Below, piece after piece: positions 1 through 8,116 of a stretch of 64,000 bases of DNA. Numbering within the stretch: the stretch's first letter is position 1; every line of letters begins with the position of its first letter. This stretch comes from Streptomyces cyaneogriseus subsp. noncyanogenus (lineage in GTDB: Bacteria; Actinomycetota; Actinomycetes; Streptomycetales; Streptomycetaceae). A program made the translations under genes and the position numbers. A model generated the notes under the pieces. It saw only the letters and a program-made list of their open reading frames with translations, had not been told where the DNA came from and searched no databases. The stretch lies in contig NZ_CP010849.1 in NCBI RefSeq assembly GCF_000931445.1, positions 2,356,001 to 2,420,000 of the forward strand, in the 5' to 3' direction.

Positions 1-822
1 GCCGTGCGCGGCGATGTCGTACGACGTCCAGCCCGCGAGCCGGGTGAGGTCGGCCGCGGCGGCGAACAGGCGGCGGCCGGTCTGCTCGCCGTAGGTGCCG
101 CGCAGCATCGGCTCCAGTTCGTGCTCCAGGTAGCGCACGAGGGCCTGGCGGGCGTGGCCGCCGCCGTACATGTCGTCCAGGGTGCGGAACAGCTCGCCGA
201 CCGAGCGCAGCGCGGCGAGGTCCCCGGCGGTGACCCGCTGGCCGGGGCCGCGCTCGGCCGGAGGGCGTCTGCGGGCGGGCGCTCCCGGCTCGGCCGGGGC
301 CGGGGGCCCGGCGGGCCCGGCGGGGGCGCTCCCGCGGCCCTGGGCGGGGATGCGGACGGCCGCCTCGCCGCGGCCGACCTTCTCGTCGGCGCGGCCGATC
401 AGCCAGTCCCGGCTGGGCACCACCAGCCCGGCCGGGGTGAACGCGATCTTGCGCAGCTCCGCGTGGCTGCCGGAGTCCTTGCGCCACAGGCCGCTGACGA
501 TGTCGACGGCCTCCTCCGGGGTGGCGGCGAACTCCAGGCCGGCGTAGACGGGGGCGCAGGCGTCCAGCCCCAGGTCCTGGGCGGTGAGGCGGCGCCCGAG
601 GCGGCGGGTGAAGACCTCGGCGATCAGGGCCGGGGTGGTGCCCCGGGGCTGCTGGCCGCGCAGCCACCGGGTGACGGACGTCTTGTCGTATCTCAGGTCC
701 AGCCCGTGTTCGAGGCCGAGCTGGTCGACGCGACGGGCGAGACCTGCGTTGGAGAACCCCGCTTCTGCGATGAGCGCGGCGAGCTGGCGGTTGGGAGTGC
801 GCTGCGCGGGTCGTTCCGTCAT
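1..822 (-). CDS. Helix-turn-helix transcriptional regulator, C-terminus cut off by window edge
   Basis: The reading frame opens at an ATG at 822, with GGAG about ten bases upstream, and stays open to the window edge (274 codons). The N-terminus (MTERPAQRTPNRQLAALIAE) leads into a Cro/XRE-like DNA-binding region with the pattern FSNAGLARRVDQLG and later DKTSVTRWLRGQQPRG. This is the architecture of Streptomyces regulators with an N-terminal HTH and a long C-terminal, often TPR-like, region. A proline/alanine-rich linker lies near residue 180. It is divergent from lipB across 255 bp, so the promoters probably face away from each other. No target can be inferred, and the missing C-terminus prevents a finer call. 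Confidence 0.75.
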   Translation of the reverse strand, partial: MTERPAQRTPNRQLAALIAEAGFSNAGLARRVDQLGLEHGLDLRYDKTSVTRWLRGQQPRGTTPALIAEVFTRRLGRRLTAQDLGLDACAPVYAGLEFAATPEEAVDIVSGLWRKDSGSHAELRKIAFTPAGLVVPSRDWLIGRADEKVGRGEAAVRIPAQGRGSAPAGPAGPPAPAEPGAPARRRPPAERGPGQRVTAGDLAALRSVGELFRTLDDMYGGGHARQALVRYLEHELEPMLRGTYGEQTGRRLFAAAADLTRLAGWTSYDIAAHG

Positions 823-1077
823 CTGCGGTGCGGTCTCCTGCCTTCCGGAGCGAACATGTGTCCGGATTGCCTGTGAGCAGCCCTTATGGCCTCGTGACGG
901 CGCGAATGTAGCGGAGAGTAAGCACGTCATCACACACTTTGCCGGTCATTCATCCGATCGTGTGAGGATCGAGTTCCGGGCTGACGCCCGACGGCCCCCC
1001 GGTGGGCGTCCGGCGGGCGGACGTACAGTGGCGTGGGCACGCTGCGTGCCTTACGTCCTTCCAGGGAGGCGCTTGCC
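823..1077. promoter_or_regulatory. Divergent promoter region, HTH regulator / lipB
   Basis: These 255 bases separate two divergent genes. They hold the Shine-Dalgarno sites of both (caggagacc for the left gene, ccagggaggc for lipB) and a TACAGT hexamer around 1024 that could be a -10 element for lipB. No longer symmetrical operator is obvious. Confidence 0.4.
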
Positions 1078-1875
1078 GTGAGTGAGTTGCGGTTCGTCCG
1101 CATGGGGTTCGGATCCGAGGCCGTCGAGTACCAGCAGGCGTGGGACGAGCAGCGCCGGGTGCACGCGGCGCGCTTCGCCGACGAGGTTCCCGACACCGTG
1201 CTGCTTCTCGAACACCCGCCGGTCTACACGGCCGGCCGGCGCACCGCGGACGACGAGAGGCCCCTCGACGGCACCCCGGTCGTCGACGTGGACCGCGGCG
1301 GGAAGATCACCTGGCACGGACCGGGCCAGCTGGTGGGCTACCCGATCCAGAAGCTCCCGCGCCCGGTGGACGTGGTCGCGCACGTACGGCGGCTGGAGGA
1401 GGCGCTGATCCGCACCTGTGCGGAGTTCGGCCTGGAGACGACCCGGGTGGAGGGCCGCAGCGGCGTGTGGGTCCTCGGCGACCCCGTCGAGCGGCGGCCC
1501 GCGCTCGGCGGCCTGTCCCTGGACTTCGACCCGCGCCTGAACGACGACGAGTTCGACCCGCGCCTGAACGGCCCGGAGTACGCCCCGTCCAACGCCGGCC
1601 AGCGCCGCGAGGACCGCAAGATCGCGCAGATCGGCATCCGGGTGGCCAAGGGCGTCACCATGCACGGCTTCTCGTTCAACGTGAACCCCGACATGACGTG
1701 GTTCGACCGCATCATCCCCTGCGGGATCCGGGACGCGGGCGTCGCCTCGCTCGCCGGCGAACTGGGCCGGGACGTGACCATCGCCGAGGTGCTGCCGGTG
1801 GTCGAACGCCATCTGCGGGACGTCCTGGAGAACGCGGACCTGAAGCCGAGGGCGATCGAGAAGACCCCGGCATAA
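1078..1875 (+). CDS. lipB: Octanoyl-[acyl-carrier-protein]:protein N-octanoyltransferase (LipB)
   Basis: LipB moves the octanoyl group from acyl carrier protein to a lysine of lipoyl domains, the first step of endogenous protein lipoylation in the cytosol. The 265-residue product has the family signature [17 protein letters not shown] from residue 73, the catalytic lysine K181 (DRKIAQIG) and the catalytic cysteine C215 (IIPCGIRD). The GTG start is chosen because GGGAGG lies just upstream; an in-frame start at 1033 has no such site. lipA follows 156 bp downstream in the same direction. A tandem 27-bp duplication (1525-1578) adds an acidic DPRLN repeat before the catalytic lysine region. Confidence 0.96.
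   Translation: MSELRFVRMGFGSEAVEYQQAWDEQRRVHAARFADEVPDTVLLLEHPPVYTAGRRTADDERPLDGTPVVDVDRGGKITWHGPGQLVGYPIQKLPRPVDVVAHVRRLEEALIRTCAEFGLETTRVEGRSGVWVLGDPVERRPALGGLSLDFDPRLNDDEFDPRLNGPEYAPSNAGQRREDRKIAQIGIRVAKGVTMHGFSFNVNPDMTWFDRIIPCGIRDAGVASLAGELGRDVTIAEVLPVVERHLRDVLENADLKPRAIEKTPA
1525..1578 (+). repeat. Tandem 27-bp duplication inside lipB
   Basis: Two adjacent 27-bp units (1525-1551, 1552-1578) share their first 19 bases exactly and encode FDPRLNDDE then FDPRLNGPE. The frame is kept. Confidence 0.8.
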
Positions 1876-2031
1876 ATCCAGCCCGTCCGGTGTTGGGGGG
1901 CATGACCCGTCCAGGGCCGAAGCGGGGGTCCGGGGGCGGCAGCCCCCGGCAGGGCCAGCACCCTCGCCGGGCACGGAAACAACGGGCGTACCCTGAGGGA
2001 CGCCGAAGAATCAAACGCTAGGGAGCCGGTC

Positions 2032-3021
2032 GTGTCCGCAGTCGCACCCGACGGACGCAAGATGCTGCGCCTGGAGGTCCGCAACAGCCAGACCCCCATC
2101 GAGCGCAAGCCCGAGTGGATCAAGACCCGGGCGAAAATGGGTCCCGAGTACACGAAGATGCAGAACCTCGTGAAGAGCGAGGGCCTGCACACGGTCTGCC
2201 AGGAAGCCGGCTGCCCCAACATCTACGAGTGCTGGGAGGACCGCGAGGCCACCTTCCTCATCGGCGGCGACCAGTGCACCCGGCGCTGCGACTTCTGCCA
2301 GATCGACACCGGCAAGCCCGAGGCGCTGGACCGCGACGAGCCGCGCCGCGTCGGCGAGTCCGTGGTCACCATGGACCTGAACTACGCCACCATCACCGGC
2401 GTCGCCCGCGACGACCTGGAGGACGGCGGCGCCTGGCTGTACGCGGAGACCGTGCGCCAGATCCACCGGCAGACGGCCGGCCGCGAGGGCGGGCGCACCA
2501 AGGTCGAGCTGCTGGCCCCCGACTTCAACGCGGTCCCCGAGCTGCTCGAGGAGGTCTTCTCCTCCCGCCCCGAGGTCTTCGCGCACAACGTCGAGACGGT
2601 GCCGCGCATCTTCAAGCGCATCCGCCCCGGCTTCCGTTACGAGCGCTCCCTGAAGGTCATCACCGCCGCCCGCGACTACGGCCTGGTCACCAAGTCCAAC
2701 CTGATCCTCGGCATGGGCGAGACCCGCGAGGAGGTCAGCGAGGCGCTGCGGCAGCTGCACGACGCCGGCTGCGAGCTGATCACCATCACCCAGTACCTGC
2801 GCCCGTCCGTGCGCCACCACCCGGTGGAGCGCTGGGTCAAGCCGCAGGAGTTCGTGGAGCTGAAGGAGGAGGCCGAGCAGATCGGCTTCTCCGGCGTGAT
2901 GTCCGGCCCGCTGGTGCGCTCCTCCTACCGCGCGGGGCGCCTGTACCAGATGGCGATCGAGCAGCGCCACTCGGCCGCTCCCCGGCAGGAGAGCGCGGCC
3001 GTCGCCACCCAGGCCGTCTGA
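2032..3021 (+). CDS. lipA: Lipoyl synthase (LipA), radical SAM
   Basis: LipA inserts two sulfur atoms into protein-bound octanoyl groups to make lipoyl cofactors, completing the pathway begun by LipB. The 329-residue protein shows both iron-sulfur cluster motifs: the auxiliary cluster cysteines C56, C61 and C67 ([12 protein letters not shown]) and the radical-SAM CX3CX2C at C82, C86 and C89 (CTRRCDFC). The C-terminal RSSYRAG segment, whose serine ligates the auxiliary cluster, is present. It starts at GTG preceded by CTAGGGAG and probably forms a unit with lipB, although 156 bp separate them. Confidence 0.97.
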   Translation: MSAVAPDGRKMLRLEVRNSQTPIERKPEWIKTRAKMGPEYTKMQNLVKSEGLHTVCQEAGCPNIYECWEDREATFLIGGDQCTRRCDFCQIDTGKPEALDRDEPRRVGESVVTMDLNYATITGVARDDLEDGGAWLYAETVRQIHRQTAGREGGRTKVELLAPDFNAVPELLEEVFSSRPEVFAHNVETVPRIFKRIRPGFRYERSLKVITAARDYGLVTKSNLILGMGETREEVSEALRQLHDAGCELITITQYLRPSVRHHPVERWVKPQEFVELKEEAEQIGFSGVMSGPLVRSSYRAGRLYQMAIEQRHSAAPRQESAAVATQAV

Positions 3022-3073
3022 CCGCCGCCCGCCCTCCTCTCTTGGTGGGCCGCCGGGCGTGTGAAGTCGCGCA

Positions 3074-3087
3074 CAAGTAATTACTTG
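3074..3087. repeat. Perfect 14-bp palindrome CAAGTAATTACTTG
   Basis: A fully symmetrical, AT-rich 14-mer lies 53 bp after the lipA stop, in an otherwise GC-rich 269-bp gap before the next gene. It looks like a dimeric repressor site; no regulator is identified. Confidence 0.5.
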
Positions 3088-3290
3088 CCGGTAGTACCCG
3101 GTACGACGCGGTCCCGACCGTCCTCGCAGATGAGGGCGCCGGTCGGGGCCGCGTCGGCGTTCCGCCCCCGCCCACCGGGGCTTCATGGGCGTTTGACCGG
3201 CCGGTCACGCCCTGGTAACACCAATCAGTGACCCTGACATCACACCGCGTGCACCCGCACCCCGTGCCGTACCGAGGGGGGACCTCCACG

Positions 3291-3494
3291 ATGCAGGCCG
3301 CACCCGTCCGCGCCACCGCGATCCCGTCGTTCGCCACCGCCCTGCGGGCCGTCGAGTCGCTGCTCATGAGCGGCGGCCAGCGCACCGCCCGCCGCAACGC
3401 CTGGACGTCCGTCCTGGAGGACCGCCGCCGCGCCAAGGACCGGACCGAGGCGCAGCGGGTCCTGGAGCAGGCGGTGGCCGCCCGCCGCCCCTGA
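3291..3494 (+). CDS. Small conserved Streptomyces protein of unknown function
   Basis: This 67-residue protein (MQAAPVRATAIPSFATALRA...) has no recognisable catalytic motif. Its C-terminal half is charged and probably helical (EDRRRAKDRTEAQR). The ATG at 3291 has GAGGGGGG upstream; an in-frame ATG at 3228 would add a poor-looking extension. From memory, a protein of this size sits at this position, between lipA and the DUF4191 gene, in other Streptomyces, which supports it being real. Function not recognised. Confidence 0.65.
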   Translation: MQAAPVRATAIPSFATALRAVESLLMSGGQRTARRNAWTSVLEDRRRAKDRTEAQRVLEQAVAARRP

Positions 3495-3560
3495 CCCCGC
3501 CCCCCGTCCCGCCGGGCACTGCCGTCGTGGGCGCCGCGGGGGCCACGTAGACTTCGTGGC

Positions 3561-4262
3561 ATGGCGAGGAAGGACAACGCGGCGGAGACTGCGAACCCCG
3601 GGCGACTGAAGCAGATCGCCCTGACCTACAAGATGACCCGCAGGGCCGACAAGAAGATCGGTCTTGTACTCGCGGCTGTCGGCATCATCACCTTCGGTGT
3701 CTTCCTCGCGATCGGTTTCCTGATCGGTCACCCCATCTATCTCGGCATCCTGGGCCTGCTCCTCGCCTTCCTCGCGACGGCGATCGTGTTCGGGCGCCGG
3801 GCCGAGCGGGCGGCCTTCGGCCAGATGGAGGGCCAGCCGGGCGCCGCCGCGGCGGTGCTCGACAACATCGGCCGGGGCTGGACGACGACCCCCGCGGTGG
3901 CGATGAACCGCAACCAGGACGTGGTGCACCGCGCGGTCGGCAAGGCCGGCATCGTGCTGGTCGGCGAGGGCAACCCGAACCGGGTGAAGTCCCTGATCGC
4001 CGCCGAGAAGAAGAAGATGAACCGGATCGTGGCCGACGTGCCCGTCCACGACCTGATCGTGGGCACCGGCGAGGGCCAGGTGGAGCTGAAGAAGCTGCGC
4101 ACCACCATGCTCAAGCTGCCGCGCGTGCTGACCGGTCCGCAGGTCACCACGACCAACGACCGGCTGCGCGCGCTGGGCGACCTGATGAGCAACATGCCGC
4201 TGCCCAAGGGCCCGATGCCGAAGGGCATGCGCCTGCCGAAGGGCGGACCGAGAGGCCGCTGA
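3561..4262 (+). CDS. DUF4191 family integral membrane protein
   Basis: This 233-residue actinobacterial membrane protein of unknown role has two adjacent hydrophobic segments (about residues 33-55 and 57-75: LVLAAVGIITFGVFLAIG, YLGILGLLLAFLATAIVFG) followed by a long basic cytosolic part rich in Lys/Arg. The C-terminus is a Gly/Pro/Lys-rich tail (PLPKGPMPKGMRLPKGG). The family is commonly found beside lipA in actinobacteria, as here. It ends 11 bp before a strong bidirectional terminator shared with the convergent RDD gene. Confidence 0.85.
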   Translation: MARKDNAAETANPGRLKQIALTYKMTRRADKKIGLVLAAVGIITFGVFLAIGFLIGHPIYLGILGLLLAFLATAIVFGRRAERAAFGQMEGQPGAAAAVLDNIGRGWTTTPAVAMNRNQDVVHRAVGKAGIVLVGEGNPNRVKSLIAAEKKKMNRIVADVPVHDLIVGTGEGQVELKKLRTTMLKLPRVLTGPQVTTTNDRLRALGDLMSNMPLPKGPMPKGMRLPKGGPRGR

Positions 4263-4272
4263 CCACCCCGTA

Positions 4273-4316
4273 CGCGTCAGGGGGCGCCCGGATCTCTCCG
4301 GGCGCCCCCTGACGCG
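4273..4316. terminator. Bidirectional hairpin terminator
   Basis: A perfect 19-bp inverted repeat (4273-4291 and 4298-4316, loop ATCTCT) lies between the convergent DUF4191 and RDD genes. Confidence 0.9.
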
Positions 4317-4338
4317 TGAGTGACCGTGAGTGACGCGG

Positions 4339-4806
4339 TCAGATCCGCACCTCGACCGTGCGCGCCAGCCGGTCGTGCAGGCCGCGGCCGTCGCGGTCCC
4401 AGATCAGGGCCGGGACCGCCAGGCACAGCAGCACCGAGCGGAGCAGGGCGCGCAGCGGGCTGACCCGGCCGGTGCCCAGCTCCACGACCCGCAGGCCGAG
4501 CAGCCGCTTGCCCGGGGTGAAGCCGACGGTGCCGACGGTCAGGACGCTCAGGACGAAGAAGATGAGCAGCGCCCAGTTGGACGTCGCCTGGCCGTAGCCG
4601 TCGGTGATGAGGCCGTATGCGATCAGCAGGCACAGGGCCCAGTCCACGGCCAGCGCGCCGATCCGCCGTCCGGGACCGGCGATCGAGCCCGGCCCCTCCT
4701 CCGGCAGACCGAGCTGCCGACCCCGGTACCCGAAGTCGGCCCCGGCGTCCTCCATGGCCGTGCGCGGCCCGGACAGCCATGATCCGATTGCTTGCCTCTT
4801 GTCCAC
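4339..4806 (-). CDS. RDD family membrane protein
   Basis: This 155-residue protein has the RDD domain pattern: an N-terminal arginine pair and aspartate (GRRIGALAVDW) at the start of the first membrane segment, a second segment (ALLIFFVLSVLTVGTVGF) and the downstream GKRLLGLRV motif. A third hydrophobic stretch (LLRSVLLCLAVPALIW) follows. RDD proteins are thought to act in transport or stress adaptation, but the substrate here is unknown. It starts at GTG 4806, is divergent from glnA and convergent with the DUF4191 gene. Confidence 0.88.
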   Translation of the reverse strand: MDKRQAIGSWLSGPRTAMEDAGADFGYRGRQLGLPEEGPGSIAGPGRRIGALAVDWALCLLIAYGLITDGYGQATSNWALLIFFVLSVLTVGTVGFTPGKRLLGLRVVELGTGRVSPLRALLRSVLLCLAVPALIWDRDGRGLHDRLARTVEVRI

Positions 4807-4902
4807 CCGTACACGGTACTGCGCCCGGATATGACCGGGGCACGGCGGGGTACGCGAGAGCTACCGTGGAAGGGTGCGGCGGATCCGTGGCGGGAAGTCC
4901 GG

Positions 4903-4940
4903 TTAACTTCTGCGAAACAAACGGGTCACGCCCGAGAAAT
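4903..4940 (+). promoter_or_regulatory. GlnR box upstream of glnA
   Basis: The motif TTAAC-n6-GAAAC-n6-GTCAC-n6-GAAAT matches the known Streptomyces GlnR site gTnAc-n6-GaAAc repeated twice, with exact six-base spacers. It ends 97 bp before the glnA start, suggesting nitrogen-responsive control of glnA by GlnR. Confidence 0.88.
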
Positions 4941-5037
4941 CACCCGTCCTTAGGGTCGAGCACAGCGTGTGCCACCCGCACTGGCCGCACGAACGATCTA
5001 CCACCCCGGCGGCACGGTCGGGAGTAGGAGGAGCTGG

Positions 5038-6447
5038 ATGTTCCAGAACGCCGACGAGGCCAAGAAGTTCATCGCGGACGAGGACGTCAAGTTCATCGAT
5101 GTCCGTTTCTGCGACCTCCCGGGCGTCATGCAGCACTTCACGGTGCCCGCCGAGGCGTTCGACCCGGACGAGGAGCTCGCCTTCGACGGTTCCTCGATCC
5201 GCGGTTTCCAGGCCATTCACGAGTCCGACATGGCGCTGCGCGCGGACCTGTCGACCGCCCGTGTCGACCCCTTCCGCCGGGACAAGACGCTCAACGTCAA
5301 CTTCTTCATCCACGACCCGATCACCGGCGAGCAGTACTCCCGCGACCCGCGGAACGTGGCGAAGAAGGCCGAGGCGTACCTGGCGTCGACCGGTATCGCG
5401 GACACCGCCTACTTCGGTCCCGAGGCCGAGTTCTACGTCTTCGACTCCGTCCGCTTCGCCACCAGCGCGAACGAGTCCTTCTACCACATCGACTCCGAGG
5501 CGGGTGCCTGGAACACCGGCGCCGTGGAGGACAACCGCGGGTACAAGGTCCGCTACAAGGGCGGCTACTTCCCGGTCCCGCCGGTCGACCACTTCGCCGA
5601 CCTGCGCGCCGAGATCTCCCTGGAGCTGGAGCGGGCCGGCCTCAAGGTCGAGCGCCAGCACCACGAGGTGGGCACCGCCGGCCAGGCCGAGATCAACTAC
5701 AAGTTCAACACGCTGCTCGCCGCCGCCGACGACCTCCAGCTCTTCAAGTACATCGTGAAGAACGTGGCGTGGAAGAACGGCAAGACGGCGACCTTCATGC
5801 CGAAGCCGATCTTCGGTGACAACGGCTCGGGCATGCACGTCCACCAGTCGCTGTGGAGCAACGGCGAGCCGCTCTTCTACGACGAGCAGGGCTACGCGGG
5901 CCTGTCGGACACCGCCCGCTACTACATCGGCGGCATCCTCAAGCACGCCCCCTCGCTGCTGGCCTTCACCAACCCGACGGTGAACTCCTACCACCGCCTG
6001 GTGCCGGGCTTCGAGGCGCCGGTGAACCTGGTGTACTCGCAGCGCAACCGCTCCGCCGCGATGCGTATCCCGATCACCGGCTCGAACCCGAAGGCCAAGC
6101 GCGTCGAGTTCCGCGCCCCGGACGCCTCCGGCAACCCGTACCTGGCCTTCTCGGCGCTGCTGCTGGCCGGCCTGGACGGCATCAAGAACAAGATCGAGCC
6201 GGCCGAGCCGATCGACAAGGACCTCTACGAGCTGGCTCCCGAGGAGCACGCCAACGTCGCGCAGGTCCCGACCTCCCTCGGCGCCGTCCTCGACCGCCTG
6301 GAGGCCGACCACGAGTTCCTCCTCCAGGGCGACGTGTTCACGCCGGACCTGATCGAGACGTGGATCGACTTCAAGCGCGCGAACGAGATCGCGCCGCTCC
6401 AGCTCCGCCCGCACCCGCACGAGTTCGAGCTGTACTTCGACGTGTGA
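5038..6447 (+). CDS. glnA: Type I glutamine synthetase (GSI)
   Basis: GSI condenses ammonium with glutamate using ATP and is the main ammonium-assimilating enzyme. The 469-residue product has the usual bacterial GSI length and motifs: DGSSIRGF near the N-terminus, the metal site [17 protein letters not shown], and NRSAAMRIP. The adenylylation tyrosine is Y397, in the context [11 protein letters not shown], so it is a substrate for GlnE, which is encoded at 30.2-33.2 kb. The ATG at 5038 is preceded by GTAGGAGGAG; the frame extends upstream without another good site. A GlnR box lies in the promoter and a strong hairpin follows the stop. Confidence 0.98.
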   Translation: MFQNADEAKKFIADEDVKFIDVRFCDLPGVMQHFTVPAEAFDPDEELAFDGSSIRGFQAIHESDMALRADLSTARVDPFRRDKTLNVNFFIHDPITGEQYSRDPRNVAKKAEAYLASTGIADTAYFGPEAEFYVFDSVRFATSANESFYHIDSEAGAWNTGAVEDNRGYKVRYKGGYFPVPPVDHFADLRAEISLELERAGLKVERQHHEVGTAGQAEINYKFNTLLAAADDLQLFKYIVKNVAWKNGKTATFMPKPIFGDNGSGMHVHQSLWSNGEPLFYDEQGYAGLSDTARYYIGGILKHAPSLLAFTNPTVNSYHRLVPGFEAPVNLVYSQRNRSAAMRIPITGSNPKAKRVEFRAPDASGNPYLAFSALLLAGLDGIKNKIEPAEPIDKDLYELAPEEHANVAQVPTSLGAVLDRLEADHEFLLQGDVFTPDLIETWIDFKRANEIAPLQLRPHPHEFELYFDV

Positions 6448-6466
6448 TCGACGTGTGAGCCGTCCG

Positions 6467-6502
6467 GCGGCCCCCGCTCCCCTCTCCGGGAGCGGGGGCC
6501 GC
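6467..6502 (+). terminator. glnA terminator hairpin
   Basis: A perfect 15-bp inverted repeat (6467-6481, 6488-6502) with loop CTCTCC begins 19 bp after the glnA stop. Confidence 0.88.
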
Positions 6503-6588
6503 TGTCGTGTGCGCGGAAACCGGCTTCCTGGTTTACTGGCACGGCTGTTCGATCCAGGGGATTCCAGGGGATGGGGGAAGGGTTCGTC

Positions 6589-6846
6589 ATGTCCGAACGG
6601 GACGACTGGGAGCGGGAGTTCGACCTCGCGTGGGCGGACGGGGCCGAGCACAAGGAGCCCTCCGCGCGGGCCCGGATGCTCGCCGCGCGTTGGAAGGAGA
6701 ACCCGCCCGCGCCGGTGCCGTTCCGCGCCGACCCGGAGCCGGTGCGGTCGCGCCGGTCGTCGTGGGTGTCGACGGCGGTGGTCCTCGGCTGCGTGGCCGC
6801 CGTCATCGTGCTGCTGGGGTACATCAACTTCCGGGCGCCGTACTAG
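6589..6846 (+). CDS. Small single-pass membrane protein
   Basis: This 85-residue protein has a charged, acidic N-terminal half (MSERDDWEREFDLAWADG) and one C-terminal membrane helix (WVSTAVVLGCVAAVIVLLGY) before a short FRAPY tail, so the bulk is probably cytosolic with a C-terminal anchor. ATG 6589 has GGGGGAAGGG upstream; an ATG at 6571 is possible. It is flanked by hairpin terminators on both sides, so it is its own transcription unit. Function not recognised. Confidence 0.75.
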   Translation: MSERDDWEREFDLAWADGAEHKEPSARARMLAARWKENPPAPVPFRADPEPVRSRRSSWVSTAVVLGCVAAVIVLLGYINFRAPY

Positions 6847-6857
6847 AGCGCGGACGG

Positions 6858-6890
6858 GTGCCGGGCCCCCTGGCTTCGGGGGCCCGGCAC
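6858..6890. terminator. Hairpin terminator between convergent small genes
   Basis: A perfect 13-bp inverted repeat (6858-6870, 6878-6890) separates the small membrane protein (+) from the next gene (-). Confidence 0.85.
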
Positions 6891-6915
6891 CTGTCGTCCG
6901 GCGGTGCGGGACGGC

Positions 6916-7230
6916 TCAGCGGCTGTAGCGCATCAGGGCCCGCACCATGTGGCAGGTGGTGTCGGACGGCGGGTGGACGCCGATGAGCTCCGCCGCGTCG
7001 CGTATGGTCTCGTCACGGGCCTGGTTCGGCAGGTAGACGCCGGAGTCGAGCAGGGCGATGGCCAGTCGCATCGCCTTCAGACGGCGGTTGTGCGTGATGT
7101 ACCACTCGCGGGGGCGGCCCGCCGGCAGCGGTCGCTTCTCCACGGGCGCGTACGGCAGGTCGAGCAGGACGGGGCGCTGGGCGGTCGACTGGGTGGGCAA
7201 CGGCTTCGGCTTCACTGCGGCAGCGGGCAC
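6916..7230 (-). CDS. Conserved actinomycete protein of unknown function
   Basis: This soluble protein of about 104 residues has a proline-rich N-terminus and a basic C-terminal region with REWYITHNRRLKAMRLAIA and HPPSDTTCHMVRALMRYSR. It is not a recognised enzyme. Start choice: AGGAGG (7237-7242) abuts an ATG at 7236, which leaves no spacing, while a GTG at 7230 has six bases of spacing and is preferred; both are in frame. It faces the small membrane protein across a terminator and is divergent from the ArsC-like gene. Confidence 0.7.
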   Translation of the reverse strand: MPAAAVKPKPLPTQSTAQRPVLLDLPYAPVEKRPLPAGRPREWYITHNRRLKAMRLAIALLDSGVYLPNQARDETIRDAAELIGVHPPSDTTCHMVRALMRYSR

Positions 7231-7406
7231 GGGCATCCTCCTGTCGCGGTCGGGGCACCGCCGGACGGCCCCGGCGACACCCTCGAACACTGCTTCAATT
7301 TTACGGCCCGGCACTGACAATCGCCCCTGGCCACAAGGGCTTTCGGGGATGCGGTGACGGGAGGGGCGAACAGGTTTTCCGCACCCCCGCGGCGTACCGT
7401 GGGCCC

Positions 7407-7766
7407 ATGGAGATCTGGATCAACCCGGCCTGTTCCAAGTGCCGCAGCGCGCTCACCCTGCTCGACGCCGAGGGCGCCGACTACACCGTCCGCCGCTACC
7501 TGGAGGACGTCCCGGGCGAGGACGAGATCCGCGACGTCCTGTCCCGGCTGGGCCTCGAACCGTGGGAGATCACCCGCACCCAGGAAGCCGCCGCGAAGGA
7601 ACTGGGCCTGAAGAACTGGCCCCGTGACGCGGCGTCACGCGACCGCTGGATCACGGCCCTCGCCGAGCACCCGAAGCTGATCCAGCGCCCGATCATCACG
7701 GCGGACGACGGCACGGCGCTCGTCGCCCGCACCGACGAGGCGGTGCGCGAGGCGCTGTCCCGCTGA
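7407..7766 (+). CDS. ArsC/Spx-family thioredoxin-fold protein (arsenate reductase-like)
   Basis: The 119-residue length and the N-terminal thioredoxin-like strand followed by PACSKCRSAL (cysteines C9 and C12) identify the ArsC/YffB family. Later family features are the LxxRPI segment (KLIQRPIITADDG). True arsenate reductases of this fold use the cysteine near residue 12 and conserved arginines. The two-cysteine CSKC form is common in actinomycete homologues, whose substrate is not established. No ars operon genes are adjacent, so arsenic detoxification is only one possibility. Divergent from the gene to the left; the glnII promoter region follows. Confidence 0.85.
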   Translation: MEIWINPACSKCRSALTLLDAEGADYTVRRYLEDVPGEDEIRDVLSRLGLEPWEITRTQEAAAKELGLKNWPRDAASRDRWITALAEHPKLIQRPIITADDGTALVARTDEAVREALSR

Positions 7767-8116
7767 CGGGCGGCGGGAGCCGGGGAAGGGCACCCGGCGC
7801 GGGCGGCAGGCCCAAGCCGCCTCACGGCCGCCGTCCCGCCCCCGCCGCCTGCCGCGCTCCCCGCCTCGCATACGACCGGCCGGGCCGGGCACGCGCTCCC
7901 CCGCGCTCCGGCGGCTGCCCCGGCCCGGCGCCGGGCGCGCCGTCCTCACACGGTGAGGTGGGCCACACCAGCGCCAGGTAACACGGGGTTCACACAAGGG
8001 CAATGGCCGGGAAACCCCTCGTTGACAGGCTGCCGTGCAGTTGAGGCGGCGCCCCGGTGCCGCAGCGCCGCAGCATCCGCGAGTGCGCCAAGACCCACCC
8101 GAAGGAAGTGGCACCC
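7767..8116. promoter_or_regulatory. Gap before glnII, including its promoter region
   Basis: This 350-bp stretch has no convincing gene. Its right third carries a GlnR-like site and a TTGACA hexamer (8022-8027). The left two thirds is GC-rich with short imperfect inverted repeats only. Confidence 0.6.
7978..8015 (+). promoter_or_regulatory. GlnR box upstream of glnII
   Basis: GTAAC-n6-TTCAC-n6-GCAAT-n6-GAAAC keeps the exact spacing of the Streptomyces GlnR site. The outer half-sites match well, the inner two are degenerate. It lies about 100 bp before the glnII start, as at glnA. Confidence 0.72.
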
